Assembly (NCBI GenBank): GCA_024226335.1
Contig: JAAELY010000489.1
Coordinates: 1 to 44,560, forward strand
Reading direction: 5' to 3'
Length of the DNA: 44,560 nt
From: a bacterium
GTDB lineage: Bacteria > Myxococcota_A > UBA9160 > SZUA-336
The position numbers and the translations under genes were made by a program. Positions within the stretch are counted from its first letter, which is position 1. Each line of letters opens with the position of its first letter. Shown in pieces: positions 17,566 through 30,257 of the stretch. The notes beneath the pieces were generated by a model, which saw nothing but the letters and a program-made list of their open reading frames with translations, did not search any database and had not been told where the DNA came from.

Positions 17566-18195
17566 ATGGGCTTTGAAGAAAAACAGACCGAGCAGGAAGC
17601 GATCGATGAGGAGCTGGCCGTGCTCGACCAGGGCATCAAACGCCTGCGCATCGACCACGATCAGTACTTCCTCGGAATCTTGAAACGGCCCCCGACGGTG
17701 CTGCTGGCGAAGGTTCAAAAGATCATCATCCAGTTTTCTTCCGCACCGCCCCGAAATACGCGTCAGAAGTTCCGCTACAACCAGTTGAACTCGAGATTCC
17801 AGGTGATGCGGCAACAATGGGGCCGAATTCAGCGTCAGATCGACGCGGGAACTTACAAGCCGCATCGCTTCAAAGCCGACCTGCGCGAGAAGGTCGCCAT
17901 CGAAAACGCCGATGGGAATCCTTCGGGCGGGGCCTCCGCAGATTCCAGCTCGGCGCCCGGGGGCGTCACCGCACCCGGCGCAGCGTCCTCCGGGATGGAC
18001 CGACTCTACAACGCGCTGCAATCCGCCCGTCGCAAGACCGGTGAGCACGGCGGTCTGGACGCGACAGCCCTGGCCAAGGTGGTGCGTCAGCAGACGACGG
18101 CCCTCAAAAAGCGCTACGGAGACGCCAAGATCCGTTTCAAGGTCGTGATCGAGGACGATCGCGCCAAGATCAAGGCGACCGTTTCCAAGACCTGA
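17566..18195 (+). CDS. MXAN_5187-like conserved protein of unknown function
   Basis: The 209-residue product resembles a family of uncharacterised myxobacterial and other deltaproteobacterial proteins known from MXAN_5187. The recognisable part is the N-terminal helical segment IKRLRIDHDQYFLGILKRPP followed by NTRQKFRYNQLNSRFQVMRQ and a QIDAGTY stretch. A low-complexity Gly/Ala/Ser linker (about residues 121-147) leads to a second domain rich in Lys and Arg ending in a beta-rich VIEDDRAKIKATV. No membrane span is seen. Charge and helix content would suit binding to nucleic acid or a partner protein, but no function is known to me. It lies 37 bases after bioD; the ribosome site is weak, and a TTG at 17515 inside bioD is an alternative start. 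Confidence 0.75.
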   Translation: MGFEEKQTEQEAIDEELAVLDQGIKRLRIDHDQYFLGILKRPPTVLLAKVQKIIIQFSSAPPRNTRQKFRYNQLNSRFQVMRQQWGRIQRQIDAGTYKPHRFKADLREKVAIENADGNPSGGASADSSSAPGGVTAPGAASSGMDRLYNALQSARRKTGEHGGLDATALAKVVRQQTTALKKRYGDAKIRFKVVIEDDRAKIKATVSKT

Positions 18196-18228
18196 GTCCA
18201 GACCCCCAGCTGCGCTACCCTGCGCGGT

Positions 18229-19336
18229 GTGAATTCCAAGATTCCCATGCTCCGGCTCGACGACCAGATCTCCCAGCTGTGGCCGGAGCTGGAAAAGGCA
18301 GTTCTCGACGTCATTCGCTCGGGGCATTTCATCCTGGGTCCCAATGTCGAAGCTTTCGAACGGGAGGCCGCGGAGTTCCTGGGCGTGCGTCATGCCGTCG
18401 GCGTCAGCTCGGGAGCCGACGCGCTGATCATCGCTCTGCGTTCTCTGGGCATTGGGCTGGGCGACGAAGTCATCGTCCCGTCCTTCACCTTCTTTGCCAC
18501 CGTCGAAGCCATTGCGCTGATCGGGGCGACACCGGTCTTTGCCGACATCCAGCCGGCGAGCTTCTGTCTGGATCCGGATTCGGTAGCCGCCGCAGTCACA
18601 GCGCGAACTCGGGCGATTCTACCGGTGCACCTGTTCGGTCATGCGGCGGAGATGGGTCCGCTTCTGCAAATCGCAGAAGATCGCAATCTGGTGGTCGTGG
18701 AAGATGCCGCGCAGGTCTTCGCGGGCACCTACGAGGGCCGTCGCCTGGGCAGTCTTGGAGCCGCCGCTGCCTTCTCGTTCTTCCCCAGCAAGAACCTCGG
18801 AGCCATGGGCGATGGCGGTCTGTTCGTGACGCAGGATGACGCGGTCTCCGAGCAGGCGCGTCTGTTACGAGGTCACGGCTCCGTACGGCGCTATGTCCAC
18901 GAGGCCATTGGCTATACGGCCAGGCTCGACGAGATTCAGGCGGCGGTGCTGCGCGTCAAGCTGCCGCATGTAGAGCGCTGGAACGAGGAACGGCGTCGCA
19001 TTGCCGCGCGCTACAGCGAAGCCTTGAGCGAAATCCCGGGGTTGACGGTCCCGAGCGAGGCCGCTGACGTGAAGCACGTGTATCACCAGTACACCTTGCG
19101 CGTTGCGGATGGACGCCGCGATGCGCTGCTCGACACCCTGGCCGAGCTGGGCGTGTCGGCAGTCATCTACTATCCGACACCGTGCCACGGTTTCAGCATG
19201 TTCGACCCACCCGCAGGTGGTCTTCCAGAGACCGACCGCGCCGCGGCCGAAGTGCTCAGCCTGCCGATCTGGCCTGAGATGGAAGATGCGGCCGTGGAAC
19301 GCGTGATCGAAGCCACGCGCCAGGCGATGCAGCGGA

Positions 19337-19344
<8 letters not shown>
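18229..19344 (+). CDS. DegT/DnrJ/EryC1-family sugar aminotransferase
   Basis: This PLP-dependent enzyme transaminates nucleotide-linked keto sugars in cell-surface polysaccharide or antibiotic-sugar synthesis. The 371-residue product has [10 protein letters not shown] near residue 61, [15 protein letters not shown], the cofactor Asp in VVVEDAAQ (D159) and the Schiff-base lysine in [14 protein letters not shown] (K188), all typical of the family. A GTG at 18229 is the start used; ATG 18247 would remove six residues. Neighbours give no sugar pathway, so the donor sugar is unknown. Its last 8 bases overlap the convergent LamG gene. Confidence 0.93.
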
Positions 19345-20665
<1,321 letters not shown>

Positions 20666-21011
20666 CCATCCTTCTCATGGGTCGGCCCAGCGCAGTGGAC
20701 CGCCCCTCAAACTCTTGCGTCTGATATGCGTTACGGGATTGCGCGCAACTAACCCGTGATCGCCGTCACGTATCAACATATTCCGTTCTGGCGGGAATCG
20801 GAACGGCATCCCGCCGTGTGGCGGGTTGCCGCCTAACGTCGCTGTTGAACGGAAGTGGCCAAGTACAGGTCCACAACGGTTCAGAAAGCGGGTTCCGGGC
20901 AAGAAGAACGCCGCTTCGGCGAGGGTAGCGCAAGGAAGGAAACGTGATTCAAATCCAGCAGTTGCACTGTGGATTTGCCACTAGATACAGGACTGGGAGC
21001 GTCGCTCCTGA
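20666..21011. other. 346-base gap between atpC and the LamG gene
   Basis: No gene is supported here. Two inverted repeats are visible: CCGTTC...GAACGG (20783-20806) and CCCGCC-gtgt-GGCGGG (20810-20825). The latter could end atp transcripts coming from the right but lacks a T tract. A palindromic GGAGCGtCGCTCC lies just after the atpC stop. I see no RNA gene. Confidence 0.5.
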
Positions 21012-21286
21012 TCAGGCCTTCTCGCTCCCGATCTCGGCGCCGTCGGCACTCTGTGCGAGAACGATCACGCGATCGTGACCGACCTCGGCAAAGCCGCCTC
21101 CAATTTCTACTTCTGTCGTGCGTCCATCGGCCGTGTAGCAGAGCACACCACCTTCAATCGGAGCAAGAAAGGGTTCGTGCGACGCAAGAACGCCGAAGTC
21201 ACCTTCCTGTCCCGGGACCACGACGGTCTCGACTTCTCGGTCGAGCACCGGGCGTTGGGGCGTAACGATTGTCAGCTGAAAACCCA

Positions 21287-21287
<1 letters not shown>
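21012..21287 (-). CDS. atpC: ATP synthase epsilon subunit, short form
   Basis: Epsilon couples the rotor to F1 and, through its C-terminal helices, can brake ATP hydrolysis. The 91-residue product contains the N-terminal beta-sandwich (QLTIVTPQRPVLDREVETVVVPGQEGDFGVLASHEPF and GGGFAEV) but ends at about residue 91 where the usual 130-140 residue protein continues into two helices. No continuation is present in any frame after the stop. Short epsilons are known in green sulfur bacteria and relatives. The GTG start overlaps the atpD stop as TAGTG. Confidence 0.93.
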
Positions 21288-23564
<2,277 letters not shown>

Positions 23565-23576
23565 CGCCTACTCCGG

Positions 23577-25111
<1,535 letters not shown>

Positions 25112-25115
<4 letters not shown>

Positions 25116-25666
25116 GAAACGGATCCCTTCTTGAGGTTCGCTCCCAGCGTCTCGAGCTGAGTTCGGATACTTGCGTCGAGCAGGCGGTCACCAACGCGCG
25201 CGATCAGACCGCCGATGAGGCTCTCGTCGACGTCGAGTTCCAGAGTGATCTGCGCTCCAAAGCGCTGTGACAGAACCTGTCGCAGTTGTTCCTGCTGTTC
25301 GTTGCCAAGCGGTCGCGCCGAGGTCACCTGTGCTTCTAGTTTGCCTTCAGCGCGGTCGACCAGTTCGCGCAACGCCGAGCGGATCGCCGGGAGCGAGTGG
25401 ATGCGGTTCTCTTCGACGAGCAGGCGGGCAAAGGCGCGGACTTCGATGGACAGCTCGAGTTTGGTCGCCAGCTCCCCGATGACCTCACGGCGCTCGGCCC
25501 GCGGGTGGATGGGCTGAAAAAGCACGTTCTGGAGTTCTTCGCTCTCCAGGATCTGGTCGGTCAGGGCATCGATCTCGTCCGCGAGGCGACTGCTTCCCGC
25601 CGCGTCATCGCCGAGTCCGAAGACCGCCCGCGCGTAGCGCAGGGCCAGAGCTCCACCTGCGCTCAT
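25112..25666 (-). CDS. atpH: ATP synthase delta subunit
   Basis: Delta links the top of F1 to the b/b' stalk. The 184-residue product has the family shape: [15 protein letters not shown]-like N-terminus, a middle helical domain with [17 protein letters not shown], and the C-terminal [28 protein letters not shown] motif. ATGA overlaps join it to atpF before and atpA after. Confidence 0.96.
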
Positions 25667-26244
25667 GACTGGCTCCCTACCCGCTCGACGAAGTCAGCCA
25701 CGATGCGCTGATCGTCGTCCGGCGTCAGGTTTTCCCGCAGGATGTCGCCGGCGAGCTTCGTCGCCAGAGATGCGGCCTCGATCTGCAATTCCTTGCGCGC
25801 GCGCGCGATTTCCTGATTGGCAACCCGGACTGCGTCTTCCTGGATGCGAATCGAAGTCTCGTTGGCGCTTTCGATATTTCGGGTGGCTTCGGAACGCGCG
25901 TTGTCCTGGGTTTCTTGGATGAACCTGACTTTTTCGGCTTCGAAACTGCCAAGCTGCTGGCGCAGTGCCGCGATCTCCTGCTCGGCTTCGGCCAGACTGC
26001 GCTCCGAAGCTTCGATCTGCTCGCGGATTCCGCTGCTGCGCTGCTTGAGGAAATCGCTCAACGGTTCGCGCACGAAGCGGAAAAGGATGAAACCGATCAG
26101 GGCGATGTTGAAAACCTGAAGCCCGAGAGCCTCCCAGTTGTGCCCGTGGTGCTCGGCGCCGGCCGCATCGCCAGCCGCGAGCGCACTGGTGCTGATCAGC
26201 AGCAACGCGATCACTGACGGCAGCAGAATTCCGAAGCGCTTCAC
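25663..26244 (-). CDS. atpF: ATP synthase b subunit
   Basis: This is one of two b-type peripheral stalk subunits. The 193-residue protein begins with a hydrophobic, signal-like stretch (residues 6-24), followed by a second span (about 36-54, LQVFNIALIGFILFRFV) and then a long charged coiled coil (SERSLAEAEQEIAALRQQL and onward) that contacts delta. An extra N-terminal hydrophobic segment is seen in several deltaproteobacterial b subunits. The GTG start overlaps the stop of atpF' as GTGA. Confidence 0.94.
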   Translation of the reverse strand: MKRFGILLPSVIALLLISTSALAAGDAAGAEHHGHNWEALGLQVFNIALIGFILFRFVREPLSDFLKQRSSGIREQIEASERSLAEAEQEIAALRQQLGSFEAEKVRFIQETQDNARSEATRNIESANETSIRIQEDAVRVANQEIARARKELQIEAASLATKLAGDILRENLTPDDDQRIVADFVERVGSQS

Positions 26245-26756
26245 AGTTCTCTCCCCAAGATCTTCGAGGCCGCTTCTTGCGCCAGCGTCTGGGCGTCGGA
26301 TTGCAGAGACTGGCGCGCCTCACCGAGTTCGAGTGAAATCGTGCGGCGCACATCGTCGATGGACTCGCCTGCGCGCTCGCGGGCCTGTTCGAGAATCGAT
26401 CGTTCCTGCTGATCCGCGTCGCCCAGAATCTCCACGCGTTTCGACTGGGCCTCGACCCGCATCGCGACCAGCTGAGTTTCCAGCTCTTGCTGAGCGGCCA
26501 GTGACTCCTGACGCACGCCGTCTGCGCGCTCCGCAGTCCCGGTGGAAAGCTCCTCGCGTTCCTGGATCACACCGAGCAGGGGTTGGATCACCAGCTTGTT
26601 CACGGGGTAGATGAGCAGTGAAAAGACGAGCAGGTTCAACCCGACGAGTTGGAAGTCGGGTGAAAGATTGAGTGCGGCCGCTGCAGCGTCGAAAGGGGTG
26701 CCGAGCACCGTCAGCGCGGCAATCGGGAGCAGCAGGATTCTGGATACGTCCCGCAA
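26241..26756 (-). CDS. atpF': ATP synthase b' subunit
   Basis: This is the second b-type stalk subunit, 171 residues. An N-terminal hydrophobic, signal-like segment (SRILLLPIAALTVLG) ends in a run of alanines and is followed by the membrane span FQLVGLNLLVFSLLIYPVNKLVIQPLL and a long coiled coil starting REELSTGTAERADG. The open frame extends a further 51 codons upstream without conserved sequence; the TTG at 26756 with GAGG five bases upstream starts exactly at the hydrophobic segment, so it is used here. It is the first gene of the atpF'FHAGDC operon and lies about 137 bases after its candidate promoter. Confidence 0.92.
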   Translation of the reverse strand: MRDVSRILLLPIAALTVLGTPFDAAAAALNLSPDFQLVGLNLLVFSLLIYPVNKLVIQPLLGVIQEREELSTGTAERADGVRQESLAAQQELETQLVAMRVEAQSKRVEILGDADQQERSILEQARERAGESIDDVRRTISLELGEARQSLQSDAQTLAQEAASKILGREL

Positions 26757-26899
26757 AGTGACCTCGCTCTCTGTGCAGCTTTGGCGATGCGATTGGACAC
26801 GGTGGGAGCAATGCTCTGCGTGCAATCCCGACTCGAGATGAGTCGAATCGAGGCCACACCCGTACACAAGGGGCAGGCCCAAGCTCCCGCGCGGACCGG

Positions 26900-26927
26900 A
26901 GTATGGCAAAGACGTCCCTCAAGTCAA
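26900..26927 (-). promoter_or_regulatory. Sigma70-type promoter for the atp operon
   Basis: On the minus strand TTGACT (26922-26927) is separated by 16 bases from CATACT (26900-26905). The -35 matches 5 of 6 and the -10 matches 4 of 6. The position fits a transcript starting near 26893 and reading into atpF'. Confidence 0.6.
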
Positions 26928-26992
26928 TAAACCCGGGACTGCCGCAATTCGTTGCGGCGTGAGGGCAGGGCAGGCCTCGGGAAAGACGTGGG

Positions 26993-27156
26993 AGTGTCCT
27001 GTTCCAGAAGTTCGGTGACTATCGCGACGCCCGCCCATCCCCGCCGGCTGCGTTGGAAAGGCCTTGAAGTATCAACGGATACTCCAGCGGCCTCCCGCCT
27101 TGCCAGCGTGGCGTCCGGGCACCTGGATGGGCACCGAACTTCTGGAGCAGGACGCT
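26993..27156. mobile_element. 164-base MITE-like inverted-repeat element, copy B
   Basis: Terminal inverted repeats of 25 bases (26993-27017 and 27132-27156, two mismatches) bound a 114-base interior without an open frame of note. The interior has its own small hairpin (AGTATC-aacg-GATACT). Its left 41 bases match copy A near 12.7 kb at 38 of 41 positions. The right tip touches the stop codon of the bactofilin gene (27155-27157). The structure fits a non-autonomous miniature transposable element or a REP-type repeat; I see no target-site duplication that can be trusted. Confidence 0.75.
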
Positions 27157-27484
27157 AAGCGATCTCTCCCATTTCGACCTTGGCCTCGATCCGCGCACCT
27201 TCGTGCACCACGAGTTTGGGCGTGTGGATGACGCCTTCTACAAAAGCAGCCGGGCCGATCTCGACCAGCTCCTTCGCGACGATCTTTCCCCGGATCGATC
27301 CGCGCACGATCAGGCCGCGAACCGAAAGATCTGCCTCGACCGTACCGGTTTCGCCGATGACCAGCGTACCCTCTGCGATTGCATCGCCTTTGAAGTGCCC
27401 GTCGACGCGTACCGTACCGCTGAACGAGACCTTGCCTTCAAACGAGGTCCCCACATCCAGAAATGCCTGCAGTTCGTCCTTCAC
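27155..27484 (-). CDS. Bactofilin
   Basis: Bactofilins polymerise into filaments that act in cell shape, polarity and, in myxobacteria, chromosome positioning with ParAB. The 109-residue product is nearly all bactofilin domain: repeated short beta-helix turns such as FSGTVRVDGHFKGDAIAEGTLVIGETG and VRGLIVRGSIRGKIVAKELVEI. There is no membrane span. The GTG start is 2 bases after parB, and GGAGGATAA at the parB end supplies its ribosome site, so it is in the parA-parB operon. Its stop codon overlaps the tip of the inverted-repeat element. Confidence 0.95.
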   Translation of the reverse strand: MKDELQAFLDVGTSFEGKVSFSGTVRVDGHFKGDAIAEGTLVIGETGTVEADLSVRGLIVRGSIRGKIVAKELVEIGPAAFVEGVIHTPKLVVHEGARIEAKVEMGEIA

Positions 27485-27486
27485 CG

Positions 27487-28380
27487 TTATCCTCCGAGCA
27501 AAAGGTCGGCGAGCCGATCCAGCTCACCTTCTCCGAAGTAGTGTAGTTCGATTCGGCCTTTGCCGGGGCGACCGATCACACGGACCTTGGTCCGCAACTC
27601 CTTTCGCAGGTTGTCCTCCAGGTCCACGATGTGGATGTCGCGGGTCGGACCTTTGGCCAGCGTCTTGCCGCCGGTATTTGACGCAATGCGTCGACCTAGT
27701 TCTTCGGCGCCGCGCACACTGAGCGCACCGCGCACGATCTGATCGCGCACCATTTTGCGATGCGATTGGGGAACCTGCAAAACGGCCTTTGCGTGACCGA
27801 GTGTGAGGTTGCCGTCGATCACGTCCTGCTGGATTTCGCGGTCGAGTTCCAGTAGCCGTAGGTTATTAGCCACACTTGAGCGATCGAGGCCGACCCGGCG
27901 TCCGACCTGCTCCTGCGTCATGCCTTCGTTTTCGATCAAGACCCGGAACGCCTCGGCGAGCTCGATGGGATTCAGGTCGGCGCGTTGAACGTTCTCGACC
28001 AGAGCCATTTCCACGACTTGCCGGTCGCTGGCGTCGAGCACGACCACCGGCACTTCGTCGAGCCCGGCGAGCTGGGAGGCCCGCCAGCGGCGTTCCCCGA
28101 TGATCAGCTCGTAGCCGTGTTGCTGGCGGCGCACGACCAGGGGCTGGAGGATCCCCTGTTCTCGTATGGAGGCGGCAAGCGTGTTGAGATCCTGGTCTAC
28201 AAACGCCTTGCGGGGCTGATTCGGATTGGGGTGAATCGAAGAAATCTCGAGGTAGAGCGGTGCCGTGTCCTCGGGTGTTTCCTTTTTGATTTCAGCTACT
28301 TCCGCCACTTCCGGACGTGGCGTAGGGGTCTGCGGAATCAGTGCGGAAAGTCCTCGACCCAGTGCCTTACGCGTCGCCAT
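27487..28380 (-). CDS. parB: Chromosome-partitioning protein ParB
   Basis: ParB binds parS, loads as a CTP-dependent clamp and works with ParA to segregate origins. The 297-residue protein has the ALGRGLSALIP N-terminal tail that stimulates ParA, the CTP-binding GERRWRA motif, ENVQRADLNPIE, and the parS-reading helix-turn-helix MTQEQVGRRVGLDRSSVANNLRLLEL. A C-terminal dimerisation segment ends DRLADLLLGG. It overlaps parA by 14 bases. The parS-like sites about 0.8-1.3 kb upstream are its expected targets. Confidence 0.98.
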   Translation of the reverse strand: MATRKALGRGLSALIPQTPTPRPEVAEVAEIKKETPEDTAPLYLEISSIHPNPNQPRKAFVDQDLNTLAASIREQGILQPLVVRRQQHGYELIIGERRWRASQLAGLDEVPVVVLDASDRQVVEMALVENVQRADLNPIELAEAFRVLIENEGMTQEQVGRRVGLDRSSVANNLRLLELDREIQQDVIDGNLTLGHAKAVLQVPQSHRKMVRDQIVRGALSVRGAEELGRRIASNTGGKTLAKGPTRDIHIVDLEDNLRKELRTKVRVIGRPGKGRIELHYFGEGELDRLADLLLGG

Positions 28381-29146
28381 TTTCCCCGATCCTTTCCAGC
28401 AACTCCTCCGCGAGTTGGAGGTAGCTCATTGCGCCCTTCGAGCTGATGTCATAGAGCAGCGCCGGCTTGCCGTGACTCGGAGCCTCCGAGAGCCGGACAT
28501 TTCTGGGAATCACCGACTTGAACACCCGGTCTCCGAAATGCTCGCGCGTCTCGCGAGCGACCTGCAACGACAGATTGTTCCGGGGGTCGTACATGGTCAG
28601 AACCAGACCCTCGATCTCGAGTCGGGGATTCATCTGTCCCCGCACCAGCTCGATGGTCTGCGTCAACTTCGCGAGCCCCTCGAGGGCCAGGTATTCGCAT
28701 TGCAGCGGAACGAGCACCGAATCCGCGGCCACGAGGGCGTTCAAGGTAAGGAGTCCCAGCGATGGTGGGGTGTCGACCAGAATGACGCGGTAGTGATCTC
28801 GCACGCTCTTGAGGGCGGACTCGAAGCGGCGCTCGCGCCCTGGAGCATTCGCCAGCTCGACCTCCGCACCGACCAGCTCCGTGGAAGAGGGCACCAGCTT
28901 CAGGAATTTGAGCTCGGTCTCGAGCGAGATCTCGTCCAGATCCACCTGATCGACGAGCGCGTCATAAATATCGCGATCGACGTCCGACGGCATGAATCCG
29001 AGGCTCGATGTGCTATTGGCCTGCGGATCCATGTCGATCAGCAGCGTCGGACACTCGGCCGCTGCAAGAGACGCGGCGAGATTGACCGAGGTGGTCGTTT
29101 TCCCGACTCCGCCCTTCTGGTTGGCTACTACGATTACGCGAGCCAA
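28367..29146 (-). CDS. parA: Chromosome-partitioning ATPase ParA
   Basis: ParA is a Walker-type ATPase that binds DNA non-specifically and moves ParB-parS complexes. The product starts ARVIVVANQKGGVGKTTTSVNLA with the deviant Walker A, has MDPQANSTSS, and the ILVDTPPSLGLLTLNAL Walker B block. The start was set at TTG 29146, which gives the family's usual length of 259 residues; the open frame runs 43 codons further but that part reads through the parS-like site and is not conserved-looking. A run of ten G residues lies 4 bases upstream of the TTG. Confidence 0.96.
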   Translation of the reverse strand: MARVIVVANQKGGVGKTTTSVNLAASLAAAECPTLLIDMDPQANSTSSLGFMPSDVDRDIYDALVDQVDLDEISLETELKFLKLVPSSTELVGAEVELANAPGRERRFESALKSVRDHYRVILVDTPPSLGLLTLNALVAADSVLVPLQCEYLALEGLAKLTQTIELVRGQMNPRLEIEGLVLTMYDPRNNLSLQVARETREHFGDRVFKSVIPRNVRLSEAPSHGKPALLYDISSKGAMSYLQLAEELLERIGENGDA

Positions 29147-29150
29147 GTTT

Positions 29151-29160
29151 CCCCCCCCCC
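29151..29160 (-). repeat. Homopolymer of ten G just before the parA start
   Basis: The plus strand shows ten C in a row, read as ten G on the parA strand, ending 4 bases before the TTG start. This is where the ribosome site should be; the G-run is the only purine-rich candidate. Confidence 0.9.
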
Positions 29161-29195
29161 GAGGCCGTGAAATCAGCGCGCTTAGTGTACTGCAT

Positions 29196-29211
29196 TGTTC
29201 CACGTGAAAGG
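29196..29211 (-). other. parS-like site 1 (upstream of parA)
   Basis: TGTTCCACGTGAAAGG matches the canonical TGTTTCACGTGAAACA at 13 of 16 positions and keeps the CACGTG core. It lies 50 bases upstream of the parA start. Confidence 0.75.
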
Positions 29212-29367
29212 AAGTCGGTCCGGTGAGATGGCGGCGGAATTCTTCCTGAGGCCGGCGATAATTGCGCAGCGACATGGGTAGCGGGGCAGAGAGAGGCCAG
29301 GGGGGCCCGGTTCATCCGGTTTTCCGATCGGATTCGCGCTCAGCAGGCGACGGCAGGCGACGGGCGG

Positions 29368-29383
29368 TGTTCCACGGGAAACG
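29368..29383 (+). other. parS-like site 2
   Basis: TGTTCCACGGGAAACG, identical to sites 4 and 5 below and part of a 22-base identity with 29691-29712. Compared with canonical parS it has G for T in the core and C at the fifth base. Confidence 0.72.
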
Positions 29384-29610
29384 CTCGCCATCCGCCGCGG
29401 TTCGAGAGACGTGGTTCGAAGAATGGGCTGGAACCGCTCGAAACACCCGGTTCGCACCCGGCCAGATGGATGGATGGAATTTCCCGAATCGCGTTCGCCG
29501 GTATCGGAGCCTTTTCTCTGGATCAACGATCTCTTCGACGGAGGGCAGAGGGGGAGGAGTTGCTCGGCGGGCCTCCGGGTGCCGCTTTCGGTGTCAGGCG
29601 CGGATTCCTA

Positions 29611-29712
29611 TGTGTTCCATGGGGAACATGTGGAACAACGAGACTTCAGTGTGTTCCACGGGAAACGTGTGGAACGGCAGGACCTCAGTGTGTTCCACGG
29701 GAAACGCTCGCC
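29611..29712. repeat. 39-base tandem repeat carrying parS-like sites
   Basis: Two full 39-base units (29611-29649 and 29650-29688, about 31 of 39 identical) and a partial third from 29689 each begin with TGTGTTCCA. Unit 1 contains the near-palindrome TGTTCCATGGGGAACA (29613-29628), unit 2 TGTTCCACGGGAAACG (29652-29667) and the third TGTTCCACGGGAAACG (29691-29706). Units 1 and 2 also carry an opposing half-site, GTGGAAC (29630-29636 and 29669-29675). The third site lies inside the last codons of rsmG. Confidence 0.85.
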
Positions 29713-30257
29713 GCTGAGATGCGCAAGACGGATCCGCGCTTCCCCAGCGAGATCTCCGCGTGAGGATCTAGCGAATGGCGATCCGCACTCGATCCCACCC
29801 ACACCCAGATCTCTCCCTCATCCTTGACCCACGGCCTGGCGATTTCCACGGCCTTAGAAGGTATGGCAACGGCTCGGAGCGTCGCGACGTCGTACCGCTC
29901 TGCGGGTGGCTCTGCGGGCGGTTCTTCGATCTTGGCGCGGAGAACTCGCGCGCCGAGCCCGAGTGTGCGGACACAGTGCCGCAGGAAATGAACGCGTTTT
30001 TCGCGGATCTCGACGAGCGTCATCTCCACGTCGGCCCGGGCAATCGCCAGCGGGATGCCCGGAAAACCGGCTCCACTACCGAGATCGACGACGCGACTAC
30101 CGGGACTCAGATACTCCGCCGCAGAAAGCGAGTCGCTGACGTGCTTGGCCAGCGCAGCGGGGTCTGTGGACCCGACGAGATTGATGCGCTTCGCCCAGGT
30201 GCTGAGCTCGCTCAGGAAGGCGTTGATCTGGGAGCGAGTCCCAGAATCTTCGCTCAC
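29685..30257 (-). CDS. rsmG: 16S rRNA (guanine527-N7) methyltransferase RsmG
   Basis: RsmG (GidB) methylates G527 of 16S rRNA. The 190-residue product has the SAM motif VVDLGSGAGFPGIPLAIA, a following LVEIREKRVHFLRHC strand-helix, and the family N-terminus with INLVGSTDP. It is slightly shorter than the 200-210 residues usual. The last six codons (V-S-R-G-T-H) are encoded by the parS-like tandem repeat, so the C-terminus has been shaped by that DNA. Its start overlaps the jag/khpB stop as ATGA. Confidence 0.95.
   Translation of the reverse strand: MSEDSGTRSQINAFLSELSTWAKRINLVGSTDPAALAKHVSDSLSAAEYLSPGSRVVDLGSGAGFPGIPLAIARADVEMTLVEIREKRVHFLRHCVRTLGLGARVLRAKIEEPPAEPPAERYDVATLRAVAIPSKAVEIARPWVKDEGEIWVWVGSSADRHSLDPHAEISLGKRGSVLRISAASVSRGTH

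Noticed and set aside
29182-29526. 114-codon minus-strand frame upstream of parA
   Set aside because: It spans parS-like sites and has no recognisable motif.
29611-29712. 39-base tandem units as a CRISPR array
   Set aside because: Units are contiguous without spacers and fit parS sites.
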